DNA from: Streptomyces radicis
GTDB lineage: Bacteria; Actinomycetota; Actinomycetes; Streptomycetales; Streptomycetaceae
Length of the DNA stretch: 64,000 bases
NCBI RefSeq assembly: GCF_003626575.1
Contig: NZ_RBDY01000002.1
Location: 372,001 to 436,000, forward strand
Direction of reading: 5' to 3'
Shown here: positions 27,459 to 37,382 of the stretch, in pieces
Numbering within the stretch: position 1 is the first letter of the stretch
Layout of the letters: every line of letters starts with the position of its first letter
Program-made: the position numbers and the translations under genes
Notes under the pieces: model-generated
Told to the model about the DNA's origin: nothing
Seen by the model: the letters and a program-made list of their open reading frames with translations, nothing else
Databases searched by the model: none

Positions 27459-27502
27459 TCTCCTTGGCCTGCGCCGCCCTGACCGCGGAACGCCGCCGAC
27501 GC

Positions 27503-28627
27503 TCAGTCCTCGGAGGCGTCCTCGTCCTCGGACTGCTGGCCCTGCTGGTCGAGCACCGGACCCTCGCCCGGCGCCAACTGGCCCAGGATCCGCTCCAGAT
27601 CCTCTATCGAGGCGAACTCGACGACGATCTTCCCCTTCTTCTGGCCGAGATCGACCTTCACCCGGGTCTCGAAGCGGTCCGAGAGCCGACCCGCCAGATG
27701 ATCCAGCGCGGGAGCGATCCGCCGCCCGGCCCGGGGGCCCTTGCCCCGCGCGGTGCTCTTCTTCGCGGGAGCGCTCTGAAGCGCGACAATCTCCTCCACC
27801 GCACGGACCGAGAGCACCTCGGCCACGATCCGATGGGCCAGCCGGTTCTGCTCCTCGGGGTCCTCGACCGACAGCAGCGCCCGAGCGTGTCCGGCGGACA
27901 GCACGCCCGCCGCCACCCGGCGCTGCACCGCGGGGGAGAGCTTCAGCAGCCGCAGCGTATTGGAGACCTGGGGCCGGGAGCGGCCGATCCGGTCCGCCAA
28001 CTCATCGTGCGTGCACTTGAAGTCGCGGAGCAGCTGGTCGTAGGCAGCCGCCTCTTCCAGGGGGTTCAGCTGAGCACGGTGCAGATTCTCCAGGAGCGCG
28101 TCCAGGAGCATCTTGTCGTCCTCGGTGGCCCGGACGATCGCGGGGATGAGCTCAAGACCCGCCTCACGGCAGGCGCGCCAGCGGCGCTCCCCCATGATGA
28201 GCTCATAGCGCTCCGACCCCAACTTCCGTACCACGATGGGCTGGAGCAGCCCCACCTCCTTGATGGAGGTGACCAGCTCCGCCAGCGCGTCATCGTCGAA
28301 GACCTCACGCGGCTGCCGGGGGTTGGGGGTGATGGAGTCCAGCGGAAGCTCCGCGAAGTGGGCCCCCGCCACCTCGCCCCCCTGCACCGCGGCGGGCGGC
28401 TCCTCGACCGGAGCCGTTTCACGTGAAACGCCGTTGGAGCCGCCGTCCTCCGGAGATCCCGGTCCCGTGGGGATCACGACCCCCCGGTCCGGTGCCAGCA
28501 CCGGAACCGCGGCGGGCGATACCGATACCCCGCGATCCGTCGCCGCACTGGACTCGTCGGAGCTTGTCGGCGCGGCCGGGATCAGCGCGCCAAGCCCTCG
28601 GCCGAGCCCTCTCCGTCGTTCACTCAC
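27503..28627 (-). CDS. parB: Chromosome-partitioning protein ParB
   Basis: CTP-dependent clamp that loads at parS and spreads to organise the origin region. 374 residues. After a variable leader ([17 protein letters not shown]) the N-terminal domain has [20 protein letters not shown] (about 96-115) and the CTP-binding [12 protein letters not shown] (about 146-157). The HTH domain has [16 protein letters not shown] near 213-228, and the C-terminal dimerisation domain ends near [11 protein letters not shown]. The GTG start overlaps the parA stop by 1 nt. A parS lies in the coding sequence at 28416-28429. Confidence 0.95.
   Translation of the reverse strand: MSERRRGLGRGLGALIPAAPTSSDESSAATDRGVSVSPAAVPVLAPDRGVVIPTGPGSPEDGGSNGVSRETAPVEEPPAAVQGGEVAGAHFAELPLDSITPNPRQPREVFDDDALAELVTSIKEVGLLQPIVVRKLGSERYELIMGERRWRACREAGLELIPAIVRATEDDKMLLDALLENLHRAQLNPLEEAAAYDQLLRDFKCTHDELADRIGRSRPQVSNTLRLLKLSPAVQRRVAAGVLSAGHARALLSVEDPEEQNRLAHRIVAEVLSVRAVEEIVALQSAPAKKSTARGKGPRAGRRIAPALDHLAGRLSDRFETRVKVDLGQKKGKIVVEFASIEDLERILGQLAPGEGPVLDQQGQQSEDEDASED
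28416..28429. promoter_or_regulatory. parS site 5
   Basis: Perfect GTTTCACGTGAAAC within the 5' part of parB. Confidence 0.93.
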
Positions 28628-29697
28628 TATGCCCCCTTCACCGGGCTGTGCTGTTCCTGCTGCGGGAGCCCCTGCTGGGTACCGGCGCCGCGCAGCGCGA
28701 TCTCTCGGGCCGCCTCCAGATACGACAGCGATCCGCTGGAGCCCGGGTCATAGGTGAGGACCGTCTGCCCATAGCTCGGTGCCTCGGAGATGCGGACCGA
28801 ACGCGGGATGTTGGTCCGCAGCACCTCCTTGCCGAAGTGGCTGCGCACCTCGTCGGCCACCTGCGAGGCGAGCCTGGTCCGTCCGTCATACATCGTCAGC
28901 AGGATGGTGGAGACATGGAGCCGGGGATTGAGATGGCCCCGGACCAGCTCGACATTCCGCAGGAGCTGGCCCAGGCCCTCAAGGGCGTAGTACTCGCACT
29001 GAATCGGAATGACGACCTCGGCCCCGGCCACCAGGGCGTTGACGGTGAGCAGTCCCAGGGAGGGCGGGCAGTCGATGAAGACATAGTCGAGCGGCTGCTC
29101 ATACGCGGTGATGGCCCGCTGCAACCTGCTCTCCCTGGCCACCACCGAGACCAGCTCGATCTCGGCGCCCGCCAAGTCGATCGTCGCGGGGGCGCAGAAA
29201 AGTCCCTCGATGTCACGAACCGGCTGCACCACCTCGGAGAGCGGCCTGCTCTCGATGAGGACGTCATAGATGGAGGGCACCTCGGCATGGTGGTCGATGC
29301 CGAGCGCCGTGGAGGCGTTGCCCTGGGGGTCGAGGTCGATCACCAGCACGCGGGCGCCATGCAGGGCCAGCGACGCGGCGAGGTTGACGGTGGTGGTGGT
29401 CTTTCCGACGCCGCCCTTCTGATTGGCGACGATCATGACCCGGGTCTCCTCCGGCCTGGGGAGACTCCCCCCGGTGCGGTACATCGCCTCAACCGCCTGC
29501 TGTGCGGCGCGACTTGGCGAATCGCCTGAGGGCGCCGGGGCCGCGGGGGCGATGTCCACGGCACCGCCGGGGGCATCGGTGGATTCGGACCGAGGGCCGG
29601 GCACCGGATCAGCCGTCGGCCCAGCGATATTGGCGTCGGACCGCAATGGTTCACTCTCCTCGACATGTGCAGCCTTCGTCGCCTCAAAGCCTGCCAT
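28627..29697 (-). CDS. parA: Chromosome-partitioning ATPase ParA
   Basis: Walker-type ATPase that moves ParB-bound origins; in Streptomyces it assembles in aerial hyphae before septation. Deviant Walker A KGGVGKT is at about 94-100, [10 protein letters not shown] at about 121-130 and the Walker B region [10 protein letters not shown] near 207-216. I chose ATG 29697 ([14 protein letters not shown]; 356 residues). The frame stays open to GTG 29907, but that extension is not family-like and would include parS 6. The stop overlaps parB by 1 nt. Confidence 0.9.
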   Translation of the reverse strand: MAGFEATKAAHVEESEPLRSDANIAGPTADPVPGPRSESTDAPGGAVDIAPAAPAPSGDSPSRAAQQAVEAMYRTGGSLPRPEETRVMIVANQKGGVGKTTTTVNLAASLALHGARVLVIDLDPQGNASTALGIDHHAEVPSIYDVLIESRPLSEVVQPVRDIEGLFCAPATIDLAGAEIELVSVVARESRLQRAITAYEQPLDYVFIDCPPSLGLLTVNALVAGAEVVIPIQCEYYALEGLGQLLRNVELVRGHLNPRLHVSTILLTMYDGRTRLASQVADEVRSHFGKEVLRTNIPRSVRISEAPSYGQTVLTYDPGSSGSLSYLEAAREIALRGAGTQQGLPQQEQHSPVKGA

Positions 29698-29855
29698 GCC
29701 CTGGGGGTCACGAACCAGCGAAGACCCCCTACTTGTGGAGAGAGGGCCCTCTGTGGATACCGGCGACACACTTTCGGGGGTAGCTCGAGAACGACGGTCG
29801 CGCGGCTCGGCGGCCGCGCGTCCCCGACTGATGATTCCCTGGAGCAGTGAGCGGC

Positions 29856-29869
29856 GTTTCACGTGAAAC
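29856..29869. promoter_or_regulatory. parS site 6
   Basis: Perfect GTTTCACGTGAAAC upstream of parA, in its probable leader or promoter region (gap 29698-29995 between parA and rsmG). Confidence 0.93.
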
Positions 29870-29995
29870 ACGATGCCCACTGGCGCGGTCGACGAACGGA
29901 CCGACACTCCGCATCGGGGATATATTCGGCTCTTTTGGCCAGTAACGACGTATCAGACCGGCGAACCGGATGAACGGGTCAGCCGAGCCCGGCGC

Positions 29996-30739
29996 TCAGG
30001 GCGAGCGTCGGCTGCCCCGCCCGCCGCGTCGGGCGGCCTTGGCGCGCTTGGCCGCGAACCGCACACCGCCGGGGCTCTCGCCAACCTCCACCCTGACCAC
30101 CGTGGAGGGCGGGTCGAGCAGCTCCTTGCCGACCTGGAGCACCGAGCTGCTCACCACGCCGAGCTTCGCCAGGGCGGCTCGTGCCCCCTTGAGCTCCTGC
30201 TCCGCGGTGTCGCCCTTGAGCGCGAGCATCTCCCCATAGGGACGCAGCAGGGGAACGCCCCAGCCTGCGAGCCGGTCCAGCGGGGCGACGGCCCGGGCCG
30301 TCACCACATGGACGGGGGTCAGCTCGCTCATCACTTCCTCGGCCCTGCCCCGCACCACGGTCACCTGGTCGAGCCCCAGCAGCTCGACGACCTCGTTGAG
30401 GAAGTTGGTGCGGCGGAGCAGCGGCTCGAGCAGCGTGATCCGCAGATCCGGGCGGACCAACGCCAGGGGGATGCCGGGCAGTCCGGCCCCCGAGCCCACA
30501 TCGCAGACGGTCACCTGCTCGGGGACGACCTCGGCGAGCACCGCGCAGTTCAGGAGGTGGCGCTCCCAGAGCCTGGGCACCTCACGCGGTCCGATGAGGC
30601 CGCGGCCGACGCCGACCTCGGCGAGCAGCTCGGCATAGCGCACGGCGTCCGGCAGCCGGTCGCCGAAGATCTCGCGGGCCGCCGGCGGAGGCTCGGGAAG
30701 CTCCGCCGGCGGCCCCTCGGGCGTCACACCTCGCGTCAC
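29996..30739 (-). CDS. rsmG: 16S rRNA (guanine-N7) methyltransferase RsmG
   Basis: Methylates G527 (E. coli numbering) of 16S rRNA with S-adenosylmethionine; loss gives low-level streptomycin resistance. 247 residues. SAM motif VCDVGSGAGLPGIPLAL (about 78-94), LLEPLLRRTNFLNEV (about 104-118) and VTARAVAPLDRL (about 160-171). The C-terminus is basic (AAKRAKAARRGG). Its start overlaps the end of jag by 4 nt (ATGA). Confidence 0.95.
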   Translation of the reverse strand: MTRGVTPEGPPAELPEPPPAAREIFGDRLPDAVRYAELLAEVGVGRGLIGPREVPRLWERHLLNCAVLAEVVPEQVTVCDVGSGAGLPGIPLALVRPDLRITLLEPLLRRTNFLNEVVELLGLDQVTVVRGRAEEVMSELTPVHVVTARAVAPLDRLAGWGVPLLRPYGEMLALKGDTAEQELKGARAALAKLGVVSSSVLQVGKELLDPPSTVVRVEVGESPGGVRFAAKRAKAARRGGRGSRRSP

Positions 30740-31242
30740 GGCAGGACGACCACGCGGCGCTGCGGCTCCTCGCCCTCGGACTCGCTGCGCAGACCGGCGG
30801 CCGCGACGGCGTCGTGCACGACCTTGCGCTCGAACGGGGTCATCGGCTTGAGCTTGACCGGCTCACCCGAGTCCTTGACCTGCTGCACGGCCTCGATGGC
30901 GAGAGCGGTGAGCTTCTCCCGCTTGCGGGCCCGGTGACCGGCGATGTCCAGCATCAGCCTGCTGCGTTCGCCCGTCTCCCGGTGCACCGCGAGGCGGGTG
31001 AGCTCCTGGAGCGCCTCCAGGACCTCACCGTCGCGGCCGACCAGCTTCTGGAGGTCGCGCGAGGGGCCGTCGGAGACGATCGACACCGCCGCCCGGTCGC
31101 CCTCCACGTCCATGTCGATGTCGCCATCGAGGTCCGCGATGTCGAGGAGCCCCTCAAGGTAGTCGGCCGCGATCTCGCCTTCCTGCTCCAGACGAGAGAA
31201 GACGTCGGTGTCCTTGGTGGCGGTTGAGGTGGTGTCCGTCAC
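30736..31242 (-). CDS. jag: Jag/KhpB-like RNA-binding protein
   Basis: 168 residues. It has a KH-type domain (about 80-110; DLQKLVGRDGEVLEALQEL) and an R3H domain (about 112-160; RLMLDIAGHRARKREKL and PMTPFERKVVHDAV with the R-x3-H feature). It lacks the long N-terminal Jag domain of Firmicutes. GTG 31242 (VTDTTSTATKD) follows aaggag; the frame runs further upstream without similarity. Placed between yidC and rsmG as in most actinobacteria. The role is probably RNA binding linked to cell growth. Confidence 0.92.
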   Translation of the reverse strand: MTDTTSTATKDTDVFSRLEQEGEIAADYLEGLLDIADLDGDIDMDVEGDRAAVSIVSDGPSRDLQKLVGRDGEVLEALQELTRLAVHRETGERSRLMLDIAGHRARKREKLTALAIEAVQQVKDSGEPVKLKPMTPFERKVVHDAVAAAGLRSESEGEEPQRRVVVLP

Positions 31243-31264
31243 AGGTCGGGCTCCTTCTGAGTTC

Positions 31265-32440
31265 CTACTTCTTGCTCTTGGCGGAGGGCTTGGGCCTGCG
31301 GGGCTGGGCCTTCTTCGCCCCTGCGGACTTCCCGCCGCCCTGGCCCCCGCCGCCCTGGCCCGAGGCGGGCCGGGTGCCGTTCCGGCTGCCGTCGGCGGTG
31401 TCGGAGGGCCCGTCCGACGAGTCCTGCTTCTCAAGCCGGTTCCGCGGAGGGGTCTGCTTCTTCGCCTGCTGCGAGGTCTGGCGCTGCTGCGCCTGGCGGG
31501 GGCTCTGCCGCTGGGACTTGCTCTGCCGCTTGGGCTGCGTCCGGTTGGCGCGGGCGGCGTCGGTGGCCTTCTTGGCCTCCGTCTCGACCGGCTGCTCCTC
31601 CGTGAGCTTGCCCTTCTTCCGCAGCTTCTCCTGGCGCTGCTTGTAGGCGAGGCTGCCGGGGGTGGGGTTGCGGTTGATCACATAGAGCTGCTGGCCCATG
31701 GACCAGACGTTGGTGGTCAGCCAGTAGATGAGGACACCGACCGGGAAGTTGATGCCGAAGACGGCGAACATGATCGGGAAGATATACATCAGCATCTTCT
31801 GCTGATTCATGAACGGCGTCTTGACCGTGAGGTCGACGTTCTTCGTCATCAGCTGGCGCTGGGTGTAGAACTGCGACGCCGACATCAGGACGATCATGAT
31901 GACGGTGACGGTCCTGACGGTGCCCACCGAGGCGCCGAGGTCCGCGAGATGGCTGGCGCTGTCGAGGAAGCGGGCCGCGATCGGTGCCCCGAAGATCGTG
32001 GCCTCACGGGCGCTGTCGACCTGATCCTGCGTGAGGGTGCCGACGGTGTCCCGGTTGGCGATGTGGTTCAGCACCTGGAAGAGCGCGATGAAGAACGGCG
32101 ACTGCGCCAGGATCGGCAGACAGCTGGCGAGCGGGTTGGTGCCCGTCTCCCGGTACAGCTTCATCATCTCTTCGGACTGACGCTGCCGGTCGTTCTTGTA
32201 GCGCTCCTGGATCTTCTTCATCCGTGGCTGGAGCGCCTGCATATTCCTCGTGGCCTTGATCTGGCGCACGAAGAGGGGGATCAGGGCGATCCGGATCACG
32301 ACCACCAGGGAGACGATCGACAGGCCCCACGCCCAGCCGCTGTCCTCGTGGAAGACGAGGCTGTACGCCCTGTGGAACAAGATGATGATTTGAGTGACCA
32401 CCCAGTACAGGGGACTGAGGATCGAGTTGATCGTGTCCAC
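31265..32440 (-). CDS. yidC: Membrane protein insertase YidC
   Basis: Inserts and folds membrane proteins alone or with SecYEG. 391 residues, Gram-positive form. Segments: IINSI-type start [15 protein letters not shown], membrane helix about 35-55, cytoplasmic hairpin ([20 protein letters not shown], about 68-87), then [20 protein letters not shown] (about 102-121) and further helices to about 265. The tail from about 275 is very basic, Lys/Arg/Gln-rich. The conserved groove Arg is present in [13 protein letters not shown]. It is 3 bp after yidD. Confidence 0.95.
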   Translation of the reverse strand: MDTINSILSPLYWVVTQIIILFHRAYSLVFHEDSGWAWGLSIVSLVVVIRIALIPLFVRQIKATRNMQALQPRMKKIQERYKNDRQRQSEEMMKLYRETGTNPLASCLPILAQSPFFIALFQVLNHIANRDTVGTLTQDQVDSAREATIFGAPIAARFLDSASHLADLGASVGTVRTVTVIMIVLMSASQFYTQRQLMTKNVDLTVKTPFMNQQKMLMYIFPIMFAVFGINFPVGVLIYWLTTNVWSMGQQLYVINRNPTPGSLAYKQRQEKLRKKGKLTEEQPVETEAKKATDAARANRTQPKRQSKSQRQSPRQAQQRQTSQQAKKQTPPRNRLEKQDSSDGPSDTADGSRNGTRPASGQGGGGQGGGKSAGAKKAQPRRPKPSAKSKK

Positions 32441-32443
32441 GGA

Positions 32444-32758
32444 TCAGGCTCCTTGGGCATTGTTGTGGGCACCACCGGGCGAGGCGGGGGAGAGGGTCCG
32501 TGGCCGCAGACGGGCGCGCAGACGCTGGTGCCAGACCGGGTGCTTCCGAGGCGGCACATGATCGACACCGCCGCGCGACCAGGGGTTGCAGCGCAGGATG
32601 CGCCAGGCGGTCAGGACCGTCCCCTTGAGGGCGCCGTGCCGGTCGATCGCACCGTATCCGTAGTGGGAACACGACGGATAGTAACGACAGACCGGCCCCA
32701 GCAGCGGACTGATGGTCCACTGGTACAGCTTGATCAGCAGCAGCAGTGGGTACTTCAT
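32444..32758 (-). CDS. yidD: Membrane protein insertion efficiency factor YidD
   Basis: 104 residues, with the three conserved Cys of the family: [17 protein letters not shown] (about 22-38) and LRCNPW (about 54-59). An amphipathic N-terminus ([20 protein letters not shown]) should associate with the membrane. The C-terminal 40 residues are variable. It overlaps rnpA by 4 nt and precedes yidC by 3 bp. Confidence 0.94.
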   Translation of the reverse strand: MKYPLLLLIKLYQWTISPLLGPVCRYYPSCSHYGYGAIDRHGALKGTVLTAWRILRCNPWSRGGVDHVPPRKHPVWHQRLRARLRPRTLSPASPGGAHNNAQGA

Positions 32759-33123
32759 GTCCGTACCCCTCCCAGCAGCCGCTCCAGGGCGGCGTCGAGA
32801 TCCCGGGCCAGCTGCTCGTAGGCGGCGCCGTCCGCGCCGGGCAGAGCCCGTACGACAACCAGGCTACCGGCGGGCAGCCGGGACAGCCGGTCCCGTATCA
32901 GGTGGCGCAGCCGACGCTGCACACGATTGCGGGCGACGGCGTTGCCCACGGCCTTGCTCACGACGAAACCCGCACGCGGCGGAGAGCCAGGCTCTCCCGC
33001 CGGGTGCGGGTCCGTTCCGCTGCTCAGATGGACGACGAGGTGCGGGCGTCCGGCCCTGCGCCCTCGGCGCATCGCCGTCGCGAAGTCCTCGCGCCGCCTC
33101 AGCCGGTTCTCGGAGGGCAGCAC
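32755..33123 (-). CDS. rnpA: Ribonuclease P protein component
   Basis: Protein subunit of RNase P, which trims tRNA 5' ends. 122 residues from GTG 33123 ([20 protein letters not shown]). The RNR motif region reads [20 protein letters not shown] (about 58-77). Longer frames upstream overlap rpmH and are rejected. It lies 23 bp after rpmH. Confidence 0.94.
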   Translation of the reverse strand: MLPSENRLRRREDFATAMRRGRRAGRPHLVVHLSSGTDPHPAGEPGSPPRAGFVVSKAVGNAVARNRVQRRLRHLIRDRLSRLPAGSLVVVRALPGADGAAYEQLARDLDAALERLLGGVRT

Positions 33124-33146
33124 CGCATGGACCTGGTCGCGCTCGG

Positions 33147-33284
33147 TCAGGCCGAAAGGCGTGCGCGGCCCTTGCTGCGGCGGTTCGCGATGACGGCGCG
33201 GCCGGCACGCGTCCGCATCCGCAGACGGAAGCCGTGGGTCTTGGCCCGACGCCGGTTGTTCGGCTGGAAAGTGCGCTTGCTCAC
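33147..33284 (-). CDS. rpmH: 50S ribosomal protein L34
   Basis: 45 residues, very basic: [19 protein letters not shown] then [19 protein letters not shown], ending ARLSA. GTG start at 33284. It is the first gene of the leftward block and divergent from dnaA. Confidence 0.97.
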   Translation of the reverse strand: MSKRTFQPNNRRRAKTHGFRLRMRTRAGRAVIANRRSKGRARLSA

Positions 33285-33505
33285 TCGGAGGCTCCAGGGG
33301 TCTTCGGTGTTCCGCCACGGGGTGGTCGGGACAGGGGCGTGGACCGCCGACAGCTGTCACCGTGCACCCACGAGGAGCCCGCGGCGCCCGAGTCAGCCGC
33401 CTTTCGAGGTGGACCATCGGAGGCAGGCGGCAGCAGCCGTCGACGACTCGACCTCGCAACGGTACGCGCGAGGCGCACCCCGGGTCAAACCCGGACGGCG
33501 CAGCG

Positions 33506-33526
33506 TTGTACACACCCTGTGGACAA
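33506..33526. promoter_or_regulatory. Paired DnaA boxes in dnaA promoter region
   Basis: TTGTACACA (33506-33514) faces TGTGGACAA (33518-33526), three bases apart. The second is the perfect Streptomyces box TTGTCCACA in reverse. Two facing boxes in the dnaA promoter, used for autoregulation, are established for Streptomyces. The remaining 374-bp gap 33285-33658 must also hold the divergent rpmH and dnaA promoters; I assign none with confidence. Confidence 0.8.
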
Positions 33527-33658
33527 TGACTTGATGCGCAGACGCCGCGCTGACTACCGTTGCTGAACTCGGAATCCTTTCCCGACCCCTTCGCCGTCAC
33601 ACCACCGGGGGGTCACCGAAGCCAGCACCAACCCCTGCGAGTGAGAGAAGCGTGCCTC

Positions 33659-35386
33659 GTGGCTGACCTTCCAGCAGACCTTTCCGCGGTCTGGCCACGC
33701 GCGCTGACCTCCATGCTGTCGGACGGCCAACGCCTCGAGGCCAAGGACCACCGATGGCTCCAGGACTGCCAGCCGCTGGCCCTCGTCTCGGGGACGGCGC
33801 TGCTCGGCGTCTCCAACGAGTACGCCAAGAGCGTGCTCGAGGGCAGGCTCGCCCCGCTGATCAGCGACGTGCTCAGCCGCGAGTGCGGGCAGCCCATCCG
33901 GCTGGCGATCACGGTCACGGCGCCGGTCGCCGAGCCGCCGCCCCTCCCGGCCCCGGCGCAGCAGGGGCCGCCGCGGCAGCGCCAGCCGGGACCGCCGCCC
34001 TCGCACGAGCGGCATGACCAGCACGGACAGCACCCGCAGCACCCGCAGCACCCGCAACACGGCCAGCACGGCCAGCACGGCCAGCTGAACGGCGACGGCT
34101 CGGCGCCGTTCTACGCCAGGGACGAGAGCCACCGCTCGGGCAACGGGATGCTCCCGACCGCGCGCGCCGCCTACCCCGAGCACGCCGAGGCCGGGCAGCG
34201 GCAGGTGCCCCCGCCGGTGAACTGGCAGCAGCCGCACGGCGATTACCCGACCTACGGGGTGCCGGAGCGGCTGCCCGAGTCCTACGACCAGCGCGGCGGC
34301 GGCCCGCTGCCGACCGTGCCGGGGCAGGGTCAGGGGCAGGGTCCCGCCGAGCCCACGGCGCGGCTCAACCCCAAGTACCTCTTCGACACGTTCGTCATCG
34401 GCGCCTCCAACCGCTTCGCCCACGCGGCGGCGGTCGCGGTGGCCGAGGCCCCGGCCAAGGCGTACAACCCCCTCTTCATCTACGGGGAGTCGGGCCTGGG
34501 CAAGACGCATCTCCTGCACGCCATCGGGCACTACGCCCGCAGCCTCTACCCGGGGACCCGGGTGCGGTACGTGAGCTCGGAGGAGTTCACGAACGAGTTC
34601 ATCAACTCGATCCGCGACGGCAAGGCGGACGCGTTCCGCAAGCGCTACCGGGACATGGACATCCTGCTGGTCGACGACGTCCAGTTCCTGGCGAGCAAGG
34701 AGTCGACGCAGGAGGAGTTCTTCCACACGTTCAACACCCTGCACAACGCGAACAAGCAGATCGTGCTCTCCTCCGACCGGCCGCCGAAGCAGCTGATCAC
34801 GCTGGAGGACCGGCTGCGGAACCGCTTCGAGTGGGGCCTGATCACCGATGTCCAGCCGCCCGAGCTCGAGACGCGCATCGCGATCCTGCGCAAGAAGGCC
34901 GTGCAGGAGCAGCTCAACGCGCCTCCCGAGGTGCTCGAGTTCATCGCCTCGCGGATCTCGCGCAACATCAGGGAGCTCGAGGGCGCGTTGATCAGGGTCA
35001 CCGCGTTCGCCAGCCTCAACCGGCAGCCGGTGGACCTGGGGCTCACCGAGATCGTCCTCAAGGACCTGATCCCCGGCGGCGAGCACGCGACCCCCGAGAT
35101 CACCGCCGACGCCATCACGTCGGCCGTCGCCGACTACTTCGGCCTGACCGTGGACGACCTCGCGGGCACGTCACGCAGCCGCATCCTCGTCACGGCCCGC
35201 CAGATCGCCATGTATCTGTGCAGGGAGCTCACCGATCTGTCGCTGCCCAAGATCGGGCAGCACTTCGGGGGGCGCGACCACACGACCGTCATGCACGCGG
35301 ACCGCAAGATCCGCGCGCTGATGGCCGAGCGGCGCTCCATCTACAACCAGGTCACCGAGCTCACCAACCGCATCAAGGCGGGCTGA
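33659..35386 (+). CDS. dnaA: Chromosomal replication initiator DnaA
   Basis: Binds DnaA boxes and opens oriC. 575 residues from GTG 33659 ([16 protein letters not shown]). Domain I covers about 1-90. Domain II is a long Pro/Gln/His-rich linker (about 95-235) with tandem QHP and QHG units coded by 9-bp repeats near 34020-34085. AAA+ domain III has Walker A GESGLGKT (276-283) and Walker [11 protein letters not shown] (about 335-344). Domain IV has the DnaA signature [19 protein letters not shown] (about 528-546). Upstream in-frame sequence to 33560 covers the promoter boxes and is rejected. Confidence 0.97.
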   Translation: MADLPADLSAVWPRALTSMLSDGQRLEAKDHRWLQDCQPLALVSGTALLGVSNEYAKSVLEGRLAPLISDVLSRECGQPIRLAITVTAPVAEPPPLPAPAQQGPPRQRQPGPPPSHERHDQHGQHPQHPQHPQHGQHGQHGQLNGDGSAPFYARDESHRSGNGMLPTARAAYPEHAEAGQRQVPPPVNWQQPHGDYPTYGVPERLPESYDQRGGGPLPTVPGQGQGQGPAEPTARLNPKYLFDTFVIGASNRFAHAAAVAVAEAPAKAYNPLFIYGESGLGKTHLLHAIGHYARSLYPGTRVRYVSSEEFTNEFINSIRDGKADAFRKRYRDMDILLVDDVQFLASKESTQEEFFHTFNTLHNANKQIVLSSDRPPKQLITLEDRLRNRFEWGLITDVQPPELETRIAILRKKAVQEQLNAPPEVLEFIASRISRNIRELEGALIRVTAFASLNRQPVDLGLTEIVLKDLIPGGEHATPEITADAITSAVADYFGLTVDDLAGTSRSRILVTARQIAMYLCRELTDLSLPKIGQHFGGRDHTTVMHADRKIRALMAERRSIYNQVTELTNRIKAG

Positions 35387-35445
35387 GCGGCCCCCGCTGG
35401 CCCCGGCAGCCCTTCCCCGGCCCCTCTCCCCGCTCTTCGAGCATC

Positions 35446-35476
35446 CGGCGCCCCCGAGGACACCTCGGGGGCGCCG
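35446..35476 (+). terminator. dnaA terminator hairpin
   Basis: 14-bp perfect stem with CGGCGCCCCCGAGG at 35446-35459, 3-nt loop and complement at 35463-35476, followed by TTCGATTA. It lies 60 bp after the dnaA stop and ahead of the DnaA-box region. Confidence 0.7.
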
Positions 35477-35502
35477 TTCGATTACCCCCGCGCCATCGGG
35501 CG

Positions 35503-36066
35503 TTCTCCACAGATCCGCCGACTTTTTCGCGTCCACACCCTGTGGGAAGCGGAAGTTGTCCAGATCTTGATCCACAGGGCCCCGCGGGAAAGGGTGTTGC
35601 CGCAGGTCAGGTGGGTGTGGATATGTGGAGGAACGCGATCCACACCCTGTGGACGCCGAGGGGGTGCCCAGGGGCCGCCGAGCGGTTGTCCACCGCTCGC
35701 CCACAGGCAAAGGGCCGTTGTGCACAGGTAATCCACAGGGTTGTCCACTGTTCGGCAACGCAACGCGCCCTCTCACCGGGACGAGTGAATCAGGTCACAG
35801 TGGCGTGCCACTGAGCCTGTTGAGAACCTCGCGGAAACTGGGGACAGACCTGGGGAGAACTGGCCCTCACCTGGGGATGAGCTGTGCACAACTTTCGGCT
35901 GTCCACAGGACCCCCCTGTTCATCCACCGCTCCACCCACAGGCCCTGTGTATAAAAAACGGGGTCTGACCTGCGCAAACGCACTTTTCCACCGTTTCCAC
36001 AGGCCCTACTACTACCACTACCTAGAGAACAGGGCCGATCCGTTCAAAAGCGGGGGCTGTGCACAA
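35503..36066. other. oriC: chromosomal replication origin with multiple DnaA boxes
   Basis: The gene-free region between dnaA and dnaN (35387-36202) is packed with DnaA-box-like 9-mers on both strands. Examples: TTCTCCACA 35503, TGATCCACA 35568, TGTGGATAT 35616, TTGTCCACC 35686, TTGTGCACA 35718, TAATCCACA 35729, TTGTCCACT 35741, TGTGCACAA 35883, CTGTCCACA 35899, TGTGTATAA 35946 (perfect TTATACACA reversed), GTTTCCACA 35993, TGTGCACAA 36058. Known Streptomyces oriC lies here and holds about 19 boxes. No AT-rich 13-mers are visible; the least GC-rich piece is near 35945-36025. Confidence 0.93.
36007..36021 (+). promoter_or_regulatory. DnaA-trio element (origin unwinding)
   Basis: Five consecutive triplets TAC TAC TAC CAC TAC follow the box GTTTCCACA (35993-36001) after a short GC block (GGCCC). 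Box, GC block, then TAC triplets is the order of the unwinding element described for Bacillus subtilis (DnaA-trios). Confidence 0.65.
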
Positions 36067-36202
36067 CCGGGCCTCTCGGCGATCTACCCGCTCCGCGTCG
36101 ATTTGACTCGCGGAAGCGCCTAGTGTCAGTGCCGTGCGTCAGACTGGTGGCCCTCAAGAGGCCAGCAGGCAGGGCAGCCAGCGACAGCGGGAGGCGGCTG
36201 AA

Positions 36203-37333
36203 GTGAAGATCCGGGTGGAACGCGACGTGCTCGCCGAGGCGGTGGCCTGGGCTGCCCGCAGCCTGCCGGCCCGGCCGCCGGTGCCGGTCCTCGCGGGGCT
36301 GCTGCTGAAGGCCGATGAGGGGACGTTGAGCCTCTCCGGCTTCGACTACGAGGTCTCGGCCCGGGTGTCGGTCGAGGTGGACGTGGAGGAGGGCGGCACG
36401 GTCCTCGTCTCGGGGCGCCTGCTCGCCGACATCTGCCGCGCCCTGCCGAACCGCCCGGTGGAGATCTCGTCCGACGGCGTGCGGGTCACCGTTCTCTGCG
36501 GCTCCTCCCGCTTCACGCTCCACACGCTGCCCGTCGAGGAGTACCCCGCGCTGCCGCAGATGCCGACCGCGACGGGGACGGTCTCCGCCGAGGTGTTCGC
36601 GGCCGCCGTCTCCCAGGTGGCCATCGCCGCGGGGCGCGACGACACGCTGCCGGTGCTGACGGGCGTGCGCATCGAGATCGAGGGCGACCTGGTGACGCTC
36701 GCCTCGACCGACCGATACCGCTTCGCGGTGCGGGAGTTCCTGTGGAAGCCGGAGACGGCCGACCTGTCCGCGGTGGCGCTCGTCCCGGCCAAGACGCTGC
36801 TCGACACCGCGAAGTCGCTGAGCGGCGGCGACACGGTGTCGCTCGCGCTCTCCGGCGCGGGCGCGGGCGAGGGCCTGATCGGCTTCGAGGGCGCGGGGCG
36901 GCGGACCACGACGCGGCTGCTCGAGGGCGACCTCCCGAAGTACCGGACGCTGTTCCCGACCGAGTTCAACTCCGTGGCCGTGATCGAGACCGCGCCGTTC
37001 GTCGAGGCCGTCAAGCGCGTGGCCCTGGTCGCCGAGCGGAACACCCCGGTCAGGCTGAGCTTCGAGCAGGGCGTGCTGATCCTGGAGGCCGGGTCGAGCG
37101 ACGACGCACAGGCTGTGGAGCGCGTGGACGCGCAGCTCGAGGGCGACGACATCTCGATCGCGTTCAACCCCGGCTTCCTGCTCGAGGGGCTGAGCGCGAT
37201 CGACTCCCCCGCCGCGCAGCTGTCGTTCACCACCTCGACCAAGCCCGCGCTGCTGAGCGGCCGTCCGGCGGTCGACGCGGAGCCCGACGAGGCGTACAAG
37301 TACCTGATCATGCCCGTCAGGCTGAGTGGCTGA
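36203..37333 (+). CDS. dnaN: DNA polymerase III sliding clamp (beta subunit)
   Basis: Ring clamp that tethers polymerase III. 376 residues from GTG 36203 (VKIRVERDVLAEAVAWAARS), with gggagg upstream. Three clamp folds; conserved pieces include RPPVPVLAGLLLKA (about 24-37), TLPVLTGVRIEIEGD (about 149-163), STDRYRFAVREF (about 168-179) and the C-terminal YLIMPVRLSG, close to the canonical MPMRL end. It follows oriC. Confidence 0.97.
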   Translation: MKIRVERDVLAEAVAWAARSLPARPPVPVLAGLLLKADEGTLSLSGFDYEVSARVSVEVDVEEGGTVLVSGRLLADICRALPNRPVEISSDGVRVTVLCGSSRFTLHTLPVEEYPALPQMPTATGTVSAEVFAAAVSQVAIAAGRDDTLPVLTGVRIEIEGDLVTLASTDRYRFAVREFLWKPETADLSAVALVPAKTLLDTAKSLSGGDTVSLALSGAGAGEGLIGFEGAGRRTTTRLLEGDLPKYRTLFPTEFNSVAVIETAPFVEAVKRVALVAERNTPVRLSFEQGVLILEAGSSDDAQAVERVDAQLEGDDISIAFNPGFLLEGLSAIDSPAAQLSFTTSTKPALLSGRPAVDAEPDEAYKYLIMPVRLSG

Positions 37334-37382
37334 GGGCGGTCGCTAGGCTCGGCTCCAGGTCTTTCGTCACAAAGGAGTCCCC

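Noticed and set aside
29698..29907. N-terminal extension of ParA to GTG 29907
   Set aside because: The extra 70 residues are not ParA-like and would be coded across parS 6; ATG 29697 gives a family-length protein.
34020..34085. 9-bp tandem repeats as a regulatory array
   Set aside because: They lie in frame in dnaA and code the QHP/QHG linker of domain II; ordinary low-complexity coding.
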